A DNA stretch of 64,000 nucleotides from Siminovitchia fordii DSM 16014 = CIP 108821 (GTDB lineage: Bacteria > Bacillota > Bacilli > Bacillales > Bacillaceae_C), in assembly GCF_000374565.1 (NCBI RefSeq), contig NZ_KB894685.1, positions 248,001-312,000 of the forward strand, written 5' to 3'. Of this stretch, positions 1-8,233 are shown one piece after another. The notes beneath the pieces were generated by a model. The model worked only from the letters and a program-made list of their open reading frames with translations. It was not told the DNA's origin and did no database searches. Every line of letters begins with the position of its first letter. Within the stretch, counting starts at the first letter, position 1. The translations under genes were made by a program, and so were the position numbers.

Positions 1-153
1 TCTATTCCGATGATCCAATGGGAAGGGATCACGATGATGTTGGCAGAGACACCTTATCTTCTTGGTTGGATGTTACTGATACTTATAAGTTATTTTATAC
101 TGTTTCAGTTATTACTCCTTTTTGTAACAAGGAAAAAAGATATGTTTATATAA
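1..153 (+). CDS. C-terminal end of an ABC transporter permease (partial)
   Basis: Only the last 50 codons are in the window; the gene starts before base 1. The frame reads a hydrophobic membrane segment (GWMLLILISYFILFQLLLLF) followed by a short positively charged tail (VTRKKDMFI) and a TAA stop. Such an end is usual for ABC-2 type permease subunits. It lies 11 bp before another membrane permease and a two-component pair, so it is probably the first of two permeases in that cassette. The family cannot be fixed from so short a piece. Confidence 0.6.
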   Translation, partial: SIPMIQWEGITMMLAETPYLLGWMLLILISYFILFQLLLLFVTRKKDMFI

Positions 154-164
154 AGGATGATTTT

Positions 165-929
165 ATGAAAAATCTTATATTAAGTGAATATGAGCGGACA
201 TTTAAAAGAAAAAAGACGATGATTGGCTTACTTATAGTCTGTTTTGTTTTAGCGTTTGAATGTGTCTTTCTATATGCAATGGATGGGGTTAGTTTTTATG
301 ATGCGGAACATGCTGTAAAGTTAAATTCGATTAATACCGCACCATTCTTTTTACGTGAATTAGGGATATTTCTGTACTTTGTCTTAATTCCGATGTTTGT
401 TGTAGACAGCTTTAATGGGGAGTATTCTTCCGGGGCTTTACGGCTTGTATTAATTCGTCCCCAAAATAGAATAAAAGTACTGTTAGCAAAATGGTTTGTT
501 CAAGTAAGTATATTTTTAGGGATTATGATCTTTACTTGGATAGTTGCTACGGTGTTTGGTATTTTGTTTATGCCGCATGTTGAGGAAACGACCTTTTATC
601 AAACAGACGCAATGAATCCATTTGCTGGACTGCTTTATACGGTAGTCTTCTATGGCATTGCCTTCGTCATCATCATTGCGGTCATTGGCCTGTGCAGTTT
701 GATCAGTGTGTTAATGCCAAATCCAATTTTGGCTTATGCTGGAACAGTAGTGACACTTGTCGGGAGCCTGTATATTCATGATGTTTTTGATTACTTCTTA
801 ACAACGGATTCAATATTCAAAGTGCTTGGTGAACCTCAAGCTGCATTTTTTATAAGCTTATTTTTAATCATCTCGATCAGTAGTATGATAAATATAGGAA
901 TTTGGAAAATGAAACAGTGGATGGGATGA
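165..929 (+). CDS. ABC-2 type transporter permease
   Basis: A 254-residue integral membrane protein with about six hydrophobic segments (near residues 18-38, 65-85, 110-135, 160-190, 195-215 and 225-245). The segment DSFNGEYSSGALRLVLIRP is characteristic of ABC-2 permeases such as NatB and lantibiotic-immunity subunits, where the E...G.L.....P.R stretch contacts the ATPase. I chose the ATG at 165 because it has a close ribosome site (AAAGGATG) and abuts the previous stop. An in-frame ATG upstream at 18 lies inside the preceding gene. Together with the partial permease and the downstream regulator and kinase it forms a sensing and export cassette. The matching ATPase is presumably left of the window. 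Substrate unknown; peptide antibiotics are the usual cargo. Confidence 0.75.
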   Translation: MKNLILSEYERTFKRKKTMIGLLIVCFVLAFECVFLYAMDGVSFYDAEHAVKLNSINTAPFFLRELGIFLYFVLIPMFVVDSFNGEYSSGALRLVLIRPQNRIKVLLAKWFVQVSIFLGIMIFTWIVATVFGILFMPHVEETTFYQTDAMNPFAGLLYTVVFYGIAFVIIIAVIGLCSLISVLMPNPILAYAGTVVTLVGSLYIHDVFDYFLTTDSIFKVLGEPQAAFFISLFLIISISSMINIGIWKMKQWMG

Positions 930-936
930 GCAAACC

Positions 937-1617
937 ATGACTAAAGTTTTAATTGTGGATGATGAACAGGACATTGTTGCCTTCATTACAGATTCCCTTC
1001 AGGATCAGGGCTATGAAGTCATAACAGCTTACAATAGTGAAGAGGCACTAGCTTCACTTGTGAGCAAGCCGGATATCATCATTCTTGATGTGATGATGCC
1101 CGGAATGAGTGGGCTCGAACTTTGTGATCGAATTCGAAAAAATATCGACTGCCCCATTATCTTTTTGAGCGCAAAAAGTAATGAGGAAGATCGAATTAAA
1201 GGATTACTAGTAGGTGGCGATGATTATTTAGTTAAGCCTTTCAGTATGAGAGAACTGCATGCTCGAATCATCGCTCACTTACGCCATGAACAAAGGAAAG
1301 CCAGAAAGAATATGAAACATTTGTACTTTGGAAATCTCATGATTGATTTGGATGGTTATGCTGTCTTTTATCAACATCAAGAAGTTGCTTTTACAATAAA
1401 GGAATTTGAATTAATCAAACTACTGGCTCTTCATGCTGGGCAAGTCTTTTCACGTGAGCAAATTTACGAAAAGATTTGGGGGTATGATGCAGAGGGAGAT
1501 TCATCTACGGTAACCGAACATATAAAAAAGATCCGTGCAAAGTTATCAAGTGTTAGCAAAGATTCACCTTATATTGCCACAGTCTGGGGAGTAGGATATA
1601 AATGGGAAAAGCAGTGA
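937..1617 (+). CDS. OmpR/PhoB-family response regulator
   Basis: A 226-residue response regulator. The N-terminal receiver domain (about 1-118) has the acidic pair DD8-9, the phosphoacceptor Asp51 in IIILDVMMPG and the conserved Lys in DDYLVKPF. The C-terminal part (about 128-224) is a winged-helix DNA-binding domain ending in TVWGVGYKW, as in OmpR/PhoB members. It starts 7 bp after the permease stop and its 3' end overlaps the kinase start. It is therefore co-transcribed and very probably phosphorylated by that kinase. By analogy with other such cassettes it would control the adjacent transporter genes; no operator was identified here. Confidence 0.9.
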   Translation: MTKVLIVDDEQDIVAFITDSLQDQGYEVITAYNSEEALASLVSKPDIIILDVMMPGMSGLELCDRIRKNIDCPIIFLSAKSNEEDRIKGLLVGGDDYLVKPFSMRELHARIIAHLRHEQRKARKNMKHLYFGNLMIDLDGYAVFYQHQEVAFTIKEFELIKLLALHAGQVFSREQIYEKIWGYDAEGDSSTVTEHIKKIRAKLSSVSKDSPYIATVWGVGYKWEKQ

Positions 1618-3047
1618 GACCTATTCGCAGGCAAATCGTAACATCTTTTTATAAAATATTATTTTTTAGTATGGGTGCGACGATTTTGACATGGGGGATG
1701 ATCTTTTTCGTTTTTATGTATTACGACAATAAGTTACAACCCGCTAATTATTACGAAAATCAAATTCCCGCCATCCTTGAGTATGTGGAACAATTGCAGG
1801 GAAAATTGTTATTAAAAGAAACGAAACAAGAATTGGAAGAGCAGATTCCGTTAGAGGGAATGGATTATCAGGTACTGGATAAACACGGGGGACTTTTATA
1901 TGGTTCTACATCGAAATCATATATTCAAAATGAAAAAGATTTGTTCGATAGTCTTAACCAAAACTTATATATGGGTCATAATATAATTCGATTTTACCCT
2001 GTATTTAGTCAAAATGGTGATTTCTTAGGAGCAATAGGTTTTCGTTATAAATTGACGCTCGCAGCTTCTAATCCGCAATTAGGACTCATCATTATCTTAC
2101 TTGGATTTGTAGTTTTTATTTGCCCATTCATGTATTTTTCGTTATTTTCCCTTTTAATAGGGAAGAAGTTTAGTAAACAAATGGAAAAACCGTTTCACTC
2201 TTTAATGGAGGGTGTAAAGAAAGTTCAAAACCATGATTTAAATTTCAAATTGGTTGAATTTAAAACAGTGAAGGAATTACAGCAACTAGTGGCGGCATTT
2301 GAGGAAATGAGGGTTGCTTTGAAGGACTCCTTAGAACGCCAGTGGCAAATAGAAGAAGAGCGTAAGGAAATGGTGGCAGCGATTGCTCATGATCTTCGGA
2401 CTCCACTGACGATTATCCATGGTCATGTGGAAGGGTTGCTTGATGGCGGAGTAAGAGATAAAGAAAGACTAGAACGTTATTTACAAGCCATTTTTACAAG
2501 CACGGAAAGAGCGGTTCAATTAATGAATCAGTTAAACACTGTATCCATTATTGATCACCCTCAATTTTCAATCGAATATCGATCAGTTAATGTGGAGGAG
2601 TTTATTAAGAATAAATCCAATGAATATGATATTCTTTGTACGGAAAAAAATATTTTCTTTATCACTTCAATTAACATTGAGTCATCACATTTCAATGTCA
2701 ACATGGATCCGCAGCGAATATCGCAAGTATTAGATAATATTATAATGAACAGCATACGTCATACACCGAAAAATGGAACAATAGAATGGAAAACAACAAC
2801 CAATGGAGATACCGTTACTTTTGATATAACAGATAACGGTCCTGGTTTTCAAAACGAAATCACGGAAAGAGTATTTACCAAGTTTCATCGGGAAGATCAA
2901 TCGAGAACAGGAACAGGAGCCCATTTTGGTTTGGGCCTTTATATTGCATATATAATCGTTAAAAAACATCATGGCACCATTTCGGCCCAAAATCATCCCG
3001 AAGGTGGAGCTTGTATAAAGGTGACCATCCCAAACCCCAGGCAGTAA
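1602..3047 (+). CDS. Membrane sensor histidine kinase
   Basis: A 481-residue kinase. Two membrane segments (about 15-42 and 158-185) enclose an extracytoplasmic sensor loop of about 115 residues, followed by a HAMP-like linker. The HisKA domain carries the phosphoacceptor His263 in AIAHDLRTPLT. The ATP-binding domain shows the N box (NIIMNSIRHTP), the G1 box (DNGPGF) and the G2 box (FGLGLYIA). It overlaps the response-regulator gene by 16 bp. A GTG at 1614 in the same frame is an alternative start. The partner regulator is clear; the stimulus is unknown, but the linkage to ABC permeases suggests an envelope-acting or peptide signal. Confidence 0.9.
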   Translation: MGKAVRPIRRQIVTSFYKILFFSMGATILTWGMIFFVFMYYDNKLQPANYYENQIPAILEYVEQLQGKLLLKETKQELEEQIPLEGMDYQVLDKHGGLLYGSTSKSYIQNEKDLFDSLNQNLYMGHNIIRFYPVFSQNGDFLGAIGFRYKLTLAASNPQLGLIIILLGFVVFICPFMYFSLFSLLIGKKFSKQMEKPFHSLMEGVKKVQNHDLNFKLVEFKTVKELQQLVAAFEEMRVALKDSLERQWQIEEERKEMVAAIAHDLRTPLTIIHGHVEGLLDGGVRDKERLERYLQAIFTSTERAVQLMNQLNTVSIIDHPQFSIEYRSVNVEEFIKNKSNEYDILCTEKNIFFITSINIESSHFNVNMDPQRISQVLDNIIMNSIRHTPKNGTIEWKTTTNGDTVTFDITDNGPGFQNEITERVFTKFHREDQSRTGTGAHFGLGLYIAYIIVKKHHGTISAQNHPEGGACIKVTIPNPRQ

Positions 3048-3190
3048 AAATTCATGGAACTCTATCTTGCAGGCACATATTGGTTCAAATTATAAGTCCT
3101 TTGCAGTTGGATATAGTATCTAATATTTCCAAAGTGGAACGAAAGGACTTTCCTTTGAAGTTTAACTTACTGATTTTAGAAAAAATAAAA

Positions 3191-3232
3191 GAGCTCATTT
3201 TGGATAAACAGCGATCAAAATGAGTCCTCTTA
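3191..3232. terminator. Inverted repeat, probable bidirectional terminator
   Basis: CTCATTTT at 3194-3201 pairs with AAAATGAG at 3217-3224 around a 15-nt loop. On the minus strand the stem is followed by a very T-rich tail (CTCTTTTATTTTTTC), the better terminator. On the plus strand the tail is TCCTCTTATTTG, and this could end the kinase transcript 150 bp upstream. Confidence 0.55.
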
Positions 3233-3254
3233 TTTGTTCATGTTTAACTTTATT

Positions 3255-3344
3255 TCAACTCCAACCTTTAGATTTAGTTGTGGCAACACCGTTATCCATG
3301 AAGTAAACTGAAGAATATGAGTAAGAAGATCCCACGATACACAA
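3255..3344 (-). pseudogene. Possible 3' fragment of a small secreted-peptide gene
   Basis: The minus strand reads an open stretch of about 29 codons ending YSSVYFMDNGVATTKSKGWS and a stop, 30 bp before a good minus-strand terminator. The alternation of Y, S, N, K and a final GW loosely recalls the C-terminal half of lactococcin-972-type bacteriocins. There is no ribosome site, no signal peptide and a stop just upstream, so at best it is a remnant. The resemblance is weak and was judged by eye only. Confidence 0.2.
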
Positions 3345-3506
3345 TTATTTAATGTTAGTTAATAGTGGGAAACTCTTGAACAAAGAGGTACACATTTCAT
3401 GAGATCATTTATACAGGCTTTCAAGGCCAAGAGATGTACGTACATCACGTTGGAAACTATATTTCTAGTACATATAGAAACGCCCCCTTTGAAAGGGGCA
3501 AAAAGG

Positions 3507-3538
3507 TTATAACGGCTTCTATTTATAACGGTTTCTAT
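3507..3538. repeat. Tandem repeat, two 16-bp units
   Basis: TTATAACGGCTTCTAT is followed directly by TTATAACGGTTTCTAT, two units that differ at one base. The function is unknown. It lies in a gene-free stretch. Confidence 0.7.
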
Positions 3539-3701
3539 ATTGTTGTACCCCTCAATTTTTACCGATTTCTAATCATTGCTCATCCATTTTTCCGTCTTTT
3601 CAGGACAAACCTAAAAGAGTACCGTCTACTTCTTGGCAAAGTGTTTCTCCTTTCAGCGTCACGTAAACGGTTTTCTTCTTGATTTAATGGATTTCTGGTG
3701 A

Positions 3702-3962
3702 TTAATTACCAAAATAGGCTATGCTGATAGAAACAAATAGAACAACAAGTCCCAATACTACATATATCCATGACAATCTTTTTATATTATATTTTAAAGA
3801 GGTTTTCTCGTAATCAATTGATCTTGCCAATTGATCTTCGGGAGTATCCCCCTCTTCTTCATATTTCTTCAATTGTCTTGTAACGTCTCTTCCTACAAGA
3901 AACGTTCCCACAAGAGCAGCTATGCTTGTTATAACACCAGCAATAATCATGTATAATGTCAT
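3702..3962 (-). CDS. Small two-span membrane protein, function unknown
   Basis: An 86-residue protein with a hydrophobic segment at each end (about 2-22 and 64-84). Between them is a highly charged middle (RDVTRQLKKYEEEGDTPEDQ) that would face one side of the membrane. I chose the ATG at 3962 because a good ribosome site (GGAG) lies 8 bases upstream; an in-frame ATG 18 bases earlier overlaps that site. I do not recognise the family. It stands alone, convergent with nothing nearby, inside the putative element. Confidence 0.6.
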   Translation of the reverse strand: MTLYMIIAGVITSIAALVGTFLVGRDVTRQLKKYEEEGDTPEDQLARSIDYEKTSLKYNIKRLSWIYVVLGLVVLFVSISIAYFGN

Positions 3963-4094
3963 AGAATTCACTCCTACCATGCTATTTTTATCTCAGATGA
4001 ATTTTTTCATACCGATCTCTCATTAATCATAATAAATTTAATGAGACATTAGACCATCCAATCCACTACCTTTTTCCTCATCCACTTTTTTGAC

Positions 4095-4131
4095 TGAATA
4101 AAATATGACCCATGGATTAATCCATGGGTCA
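4095..4131 (-). terminator. Terminator after the MocR-type regulator gene
   Basis: Bases 4106-4131 form a perfect 26-bp palindrome (TGACCCATGGATT and its complement). On the minus strand it is followed by TATTTTATTC. It lies 35 bp past the regulator's stop codon, the right place for a rho-independent terminator. Confidence 0.65.
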
Positions 4132-4165
4132 ATCTTAACCAGACTTGCTAATGATGGAGTATTTC

Positions 4166-5605
4166 TTATCCGGAGCCGGAGCTTTTTAGTGCGCTGGCAA
4201 ACCTATAGATCCCTTCTTCAATTAAGTGCTTTTCTCCTCGCCCAAACGAAAAACGTATACTCCCTTTTTCAGAGCCAAAAATACTTCCTGGAACAAAAGC
4301 TACTCCTTTTTTCATAGATGCATCCAGCAACTTATATTCATCAATCTGTTCATTTAACTTACACCATAAATGAATTCCGCCTTCTGGTACAATAAAATCC
4401 GTTTCAACTTCCGACAAATTCAGTAGGGCTGATATGATTAAATCTCTACGCTCTTTAAGATGTTTTCTGAGCAAGGAGATATGTAAGTCAAAATGTGGTG
4501 ATCCTAAAAATTCATTTGCTATCCATTGAGGAAAAACGCTGTGCCCAAAATCCACTTGTTGTTTGGCATCTGCCAACTTCTCAATCACCTTCTGTGGTCC
4601 GATTATCCATCCTATTCTTAATCCAGATGCAACAATCTTAGAGAGCGAACTAATATACACAACATTTCCGTTCTCATCCATCGATTTTAAACAAGGGCCT
4701 ATATCCCCGTTAAACGAAGTTAAGCTATATGGATCATCCTCTATAATCGGAATTCCGTATTCTGAAGATAATTCCAGAATTCGTTTACGCCTGTTTATGG
4801 ACAACTTCGTACCTGTTGGGTTTTGATGATCCGGATTCAAAAAAAGCATTCGAATCCGGTGTTTTCTTTGAAGTTCTATAATAGAATAAGGATTCACACC
4901 ATATCGATCAATTGGTAATGATAAAATTCTAAGTCCAGCAGATTGAAAGAGAGGCAAAGAATAGGCATACGAGGGGTTTTCAATCGCTATAGTATCTCCT
5001 GGTTTTAGCAAACATTGTACAATAAGATGAAGGGCTTGTTGTGCCCCGGAAGTAATTAATATTGATTCTGGACGGACGCATATATTTTTATAATTGTATA
5101 AGTGATTAGAAATGGTCTCACGCAGCATCTCATTTCCATGCGGATGATCATATCCTAAATGACCACTGAAAGGCTGCTTTATTAAAATCGAACGGAATTG
5201 ATCAACAGGGAACAGGTCAGGTGCTAATTCGCCACTTGCCAAATTAATTAACGCATTTTTCTGAGTTTCTGTACGAATTTTCTGTACTAACGGGAGATTG
5301 GGTAAAAAAGAACCGTCTTCCACATATCTTCCCCAGTTCGGTATTCGTTTGTGGGATATCCCCCATATATCTGTATTTATGTGCGTTCCACTTCCTATTT
5401 TTCTTTCCACTAGTCCAATAGATTCCAATTCATTATAAGCAGCTACAACAGTACTACGATTTACATTCAGCTTTTTGGCTAATGCACGTTCAGATGGCAA
5501 GCGGGTATCAGGAGAAAATTCTCCTGATGAAATTTCCTTTTCTATGTATTCTGCAATTTGTTTATAAATAGGTTTTTTAGCCGAACGGTCCGGTGTGAAT
5601 TCCAT
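4166..5605 (-). CDS. MocR-type regulator (GntR DNA-binding domain fused to aminotransferase domain)
   Basis: A 479-residue fusion typical of MocR/PdxR proteins. Residues about 10-78 form a GntR winged helix (LPSERALAKKLNVNRSTV). Residues about 115-475 form a fold-type I aminotransferase-like domain. It has the NPTG-type motif (HQNPTGTKLS) and Lys323 in SSLSK, which should bind pyridoxal phosphate. Members usually act as regulators that sense PLP or an amino compound rather than as enzymes. The gene lies 36 bp downstream of a Nudix hydrolase gene on the same strand and is probably co-transcribed with it. The target genes are unknown. Confidence 0.9.
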   Translation of the reverse strand: MEFTPDRSAKKPIYKQIAEYIEKEISSGEFSPDTRLPSERALAKKLNVNRSTVVAAYNELESIGLVERKIGSGTHINTDIWGISHKRIPNWGRYVEDGSFLPNLPLVQKIRTETQKNALINLASGELAPDLFPVDQFRSILIKQPFSGHLGYDHPHGNEMLRETISNHLYNYKNICVRPESILITSGAQQALHLIVQCLLKPGDTIAIENPSYAYSLPLFQSAGLRILSLPIDRYGVNPYSIIELQRKHRIRMLFLNPDHQNPTGTKLSINRRKRILELSSEYGIPIIEDDPYSLTSFNGDIGPCLKSMDENGNVVYISSLSKIVASGLRIGWIIGPQKVIEKLADAKQQVDFGHSVFPQWIANEFLGSPHFDLHISLLRKHLKERRDLIISALLNLSEVETDFIVPEGGIHLWCKLNEQIDEYKLLDASMKKGVAFVPGSIFGSEKGSIRFSFGRGEKHLIEEGIYRFASALKSSGSG

Positions 5606-5641
5606 TAGTATCGTCCCCAGTATCCTGATAACTTTATTAGG

Positions 5642-6082
5642 TTAACGAATAAATGCCATTTCTTTTTCAGCAAGAGCATCCTCTAACCACTTAGGATGCA
5701 TGTTCAACAAGTTTTCAGGCAGGTTTTGCAGGTCAAAAAATTTAATGTCAAGTGATTCATTTGAATTACATATAAGTTCTCCACCAGTAATTTCTGCAAG
5801 AAAACAAGTTGTTATAAAATGTACGACTTTTCCATTTGGGTAAGCAAACACCTGTGAAAGAGGGTCAGAATAAACACCAATTAATTTTTTAATCTTAATA
5901 TCTAAATTCGTTTCCTCTTTCATTTCTCTGATAGCAGCATCAGAAACTGTTTCCCCTATTTCTATATGTCCTGATGGAATACCCCACAGCCCTACATCAA
6001 TTCTTTTCTGTAACAAGACCTGATTCTTTTCATTAAAAACAATAACTGCAATACCCGCTTTTATTTCATCAATATTTCTCAT
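5642..6082 (-). CDS. Nudix hydrolase
   Basis: A 146-residue protein with a complete Nudix box starting at Gly38: GHIEIGETVSDAAIREMKEE followed by TNL, which fits GX5EX7REUXEEXGU apart from the last Gly position. This motif binds Mg2+ and cleaves nucleoside diphosphates linked to another group. The ATG follows AAGGAG by about 9 bases. The exact substrate cannot be read from the sequence; similar proteins are often called MutT/ADP-ribose pyrophosphatase family. It is probably in an operon with the downstream MocR-type regulator. Confidence 0.85.
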   Translation of the reverse strand: MRNIDEIKAGIAVIVFNEKNQVLLQKRIDVGLWGIPSGHIEIGETVSDAAIREMKEETNLDIKIKKLIGVYSDPLSQVFAYPNGKVVHFITTCFLAEITGGELICNSNESLDIKFFDLQNLPENLLNMHPKWLEDALAEKEMAFIR

Positions 6083-6556
6083 TTATTAATGCTCCTTAAA
6101 AGGAAAGTTTTAAAGTAAGAACAGACATAGATTTTTCTTGAACACAGACCAGTACAACCAGCCTCTGGACCTCAAAATCTCTTTAATTGAAAAAGCTGAA
6201 AGTGTTCTACTTATAAACATTTTGACTCTATTCTATATGTACGCTATTAAATTGCACGGCTGCATCCAGGTCTTCTTGTTCAAGATACAGATATATCTCG
6301 TTCCGTTTTATTAAACTACCGCTAATGATACGGTATCATTTTTTGTCTTCTCTTTCGAGGAAAAATTCACTCTCACCTAGTATAGTTTTCTAAAAAGAAG
6401 TTTATCTAAAGAGAGTTTTTTCAATAAAAACACCCATTGCACAATAATGATTTGCCTTGCACAATTATAAAATAAATGGCAAGTATTGTTAATTAAGCTT
6501 TACCTGCCATTTGATGAAAGTATTTTAGATTCTTCGACCGCTCCATCGGGACATTC
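6083..6556. other. Gene-free stretch with two dyads
   Basis: No gene was seen in these 474 bases. A perfect palindrome AATGATAC-G-GTATCATT at 6324-6340 is followed on the plus strand by a run of T. It may be an operator or a terminator. A second hairpin at 6474-6512 probably ends the heme-oxygenase-like gene. The promoter of the Nudix/MocR pair should also lie here, but I could not single out a convincing one. Confidence 0.5.
6474..6512 (-). terminator. Terminator after the HmoA-like gene
   Basis: AAATGGCA (6474-6481) pairs with TGCCATTT (6505-6512). On the minus strand the stem is followed by ATTTTAT. It lies about 45 bp past the stop codon of the HmoA-like gene. The loop is long (23 nt), so the confidence is moderate. 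Confidence 0.4.
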
Positions 6557-6877
6557 CTAGTTGGCAGCTTTTTTTATGGTTTGAACTGTATACATGCTTA
6601 CTTCAGTTCTTAGAAGATAATCTGGCTTTGGTTGTTCCTTTTTTGCTCTATGACCTGCTAAGTGGGCATCACTTTTCTCCCAATTTTTCCAATGATCCTC
6701 TGATTCCCATCGTATCATAGCCACAACAGTTTCCTCACCACGTCGAGCCTTCTCTTTCATAACAGTAACATCAATAAACCCGTCCTGTTTTTCAATAATA
6801 CCTTCCTTGCTAAATTGCTCAATAACTTTATGTGCATTTCCCTCGGTGACAACCATTTTTCTTATCATTATATACAA
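6557..6877 (-). CDS. hmoA: Heme-degrading monooxygenase, HmoA/IsdG-like
   Basis: A 106-residue protein of the antibiotic-biosynthesis-monooxygenase fold, close in length and pattern to B. subtilis HmoA (YetG). The key stretches are GIIEKQDGFIDVTV, VVAMIRWESE and NWEKSDAHLAGH (about 65-76), which carries the catalytic-type Asn/His segment. Such enzymes open heme to release iron. I set the start at the TTG at 6877: a strong ribosome site (GGGGGAG) lies 5 bases upstream, and its N-terminus then lines up with HmoA. A near-consensus Fur box sits between its promoter and start codon, so iron-starvation control is expected. It is a single-gene unit. Confidence 0.8.
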   Translation of the reverse strand: MYIMIRKMVVTEGNAHKVIEQFSKEGIIEKQDGFIDVTVMKEKARRGEETVVAMIRWESEDHWKNWEKSDAHLAGHRAKKEQPKPDYLLRTEVSMYTVQTIKKAAN

Positions 6878-6911
6878 GAGATCTCCCCCTCTTTCCAAGA
6901 TTCACCTAATT

Positions 6912-6962
6912 GATAACGTTTATCATTATCAATTATATGATAGAATAAGACTTATGTGTCAA
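6912..6962 (-). promoter_or_regulatory. Fur box and sigma-A-like promoter of the HmoA-like gene
   Basis: Bases 6912-6930 read GATAACGTTTATCATTATC, which matches the 19-bp Fur consensus (GATAATGATTATCATTATC) at 17 positions. Just upstream on the minus strand are TTGACA (6957-6962) and TATAAT (6932-6937), spaced 19 bp. Fur bound here would lie right after the -10 box and block transcription when iron is plentiful. Confidence 0.75.
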
Positions 6963-7245
6963 GCTAATTAAAAGCATAACAATCCCTAGTACACTACTAA
7001 AAATATGTTGATTAATATGGCTATTTCGATCTACCATAGAATGGGACACCTCTTCTGTTATAGTAATTTAAGGGATTCTTACTTTGCTAACAATAAAGGT
7101 GTTTTTTCATTTCTATCCATTTTCCAGCCAGAAAACGGATGAGCTCTGCTTCTAAAAAACAGCGACGGCATTTATTATATTGTTACGATAGATTCAGCAT
7201 TGCCCCCTGTGCTTTAGTAAAAATATCGTGTGAAAGGAAATAATC
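6963..7245. other. Upstream region of the WYL regulator
   Basis: Together with the Fur-controlled promoter this makes a gene-free gap of about 370 bases. I see an AT-rich leader and the ribosome site at its right end. I see no reading frame with a start and ribosome site and no clear operator. Confidence 0.5.
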
Positions 7246-8160
7246 ATGAAACTTGACCGGCTTTTAGCGATGACAATGATTTTAATTAATAGGGAACGTG
7301 TGCGGGCACAAGAGCTTGCAGAGACATTTAATGTTTCCGTCCGAACTATTTACAGAGATATTGATACGCTTTGTCAGGCAGGGATTCCGGTTATAACGTT
7401 TCAAGGTACGAATGGCGGGATTGGCCTGATGGAAGGTTATCGGCTTGATAAAAATATACTGACAGATGAGGAACTTCAGGCAATTGCCATTGCGTTAAAA
7501 AGCGTTTCAACATCCTATGATGATACAAACACTAAATCGGTACTGGAAAAAATAACCAGTTTAACCGAACAGAATCAAGAATCTATTTTTATTGATTTTA
7601 GTCCGTGGGGGGGTAACCCTTTACTTAAAAAGAAAATCTCATTATTAAAAGAGGCCATTACAGCAACAAATTGTGTAAATTTCTGTTATTTAAAACCAAA
7701 TGGTGAAAAGATGGATCGGGAAGTTGAACCACATACGCTAGTTTTAAAGGGACGATCTTGGTATTTATATGGTTATTGTCTAAACCGGAATGACTTTCGG
7801 TTATTTAAGTTAACAAGAATGAAAAATGTATGCATGAATGAAAAAAAATTCGTTAGACGAGAGATCCAATTGGCGGAATCACCCTGGGATCTTGACTGGT
7901 ATGATCCGAAAAATATCGTTTCCCTGAAAATCATATTTGACGAATCCATACGTAGATCAATGGATGAAATGTTTGAGGATGAGCAAATGACCATCGATCA
8001 TAAAACGGGAAAGTGTCAAATCATCATTGAAATGCCGGAGAATGATTGGATGTATGGCTTTTTACTTAGTTTTTTGGACAATGTAGAGGTTGTGGAACCA
8101 ATGCGTGTTCGCAATCGATTAAAGCAATTATCCCAAAATATTTACAGGAAGTATAAATAA
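7246..8160 (+). CDS. YafY-type transcriptional regulator with WYL domain
   Basis: A 304-residue regulator. Residues 1-60 form a HTH_11 winged helix (RAQELAETFNVSVRTIYRDIDTL). Residues about 135-215 form a WYL domain with its WYL-equivalent motif WYLYGYCL, and a WCX-like C-terminal domain follows. WYL proteins bind small ligands or nucleic acid and act as activators or repressors. A good ribosome site (AAAGGAAAT) precedes the ATG. A strong inverted repeat lies between this gene and the next co-directional gene. The regulator probably controls that gene and perhaps itself. Confidence 0.9.
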   Translation: MKLDRLLAMTMILINRERVRAQELAETFNVSVRTIYRDIDTLCQAGIPVITFQGTNGGIGLMEGYRLDKNILTDEELQAIAIALKSVSTSYDDTNTKSVLEKITSLTEQNQESIFIDFSPWGGNPLLKKKISLLKEAITATNCVNFCYLKPNGEKMDREVEPHTLVLKGRSWYLYGYCLNRNDFRLFKLTRMKNVCMNEKKFVRREIQLAESPWDLDWYDPKNIVSLKIIFDESIRRSMDEMFEDEQMTIDHKTGKCQIIIEMPENDWMYGFLLSFLDNVEVVEPMRVRNRLKQLSQNIYRKYK

Positions 8161-8169
8161 ATATTTTGC

Positions 8170-8207
8170 AATATGACAAACAGTTGTCATATTACAGTTC
8201 GTATAAT
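8170..8207 (+). promoter_or_regulatory. Inverted-repeat operator with -10 box
   Basis: AATATGACAA (8170-8179) and TTGTCATATT (8184-8193) form a perfect 10-bp dyad with a 4-bp centre. A consensus TATAAT stands at 8202-8207, 12 bp beyond a TTGTCA inside the dyad. No good -35 lies at the normal 17-bp distance. This suggests a promoter that needs an activator bound at the dyad; the adjacent WYL regulator is the obvious candidate. Confidence 0.55.
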
Positions 8208-8233
8208 GATTTTCAGAAAAGGAGGAGATACCA

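Larger units (their letters stand above)
3048..3701. other. Intergenic stretch with terminator, tandem repeat and a possible gene fragment
   Basis: I find no complete gene in these 654 bases. An inverted repeat at 3194-3224 can end transcription from either side. Two copies of a 16-bp unit stand in tandem at 3507-3538. A 15-bp hairpin (CCCCTTT-G-AAAGGGG) lies at 3484-3498. A plus-strand frame at 3434-3682 lacks a ribosome site and any recognisable motif. A short minus-strand reading frame ends at 3255. The region looks like decayed cargo. Confidence 0.6.

Noticed and set aside
3434-3682. 82-codon plus-strand frame as a gene
   Set aside because: There is no ribosome site, no recognisable domain, and it spans the tandem repeat and hairpin of a gene-free stretch.
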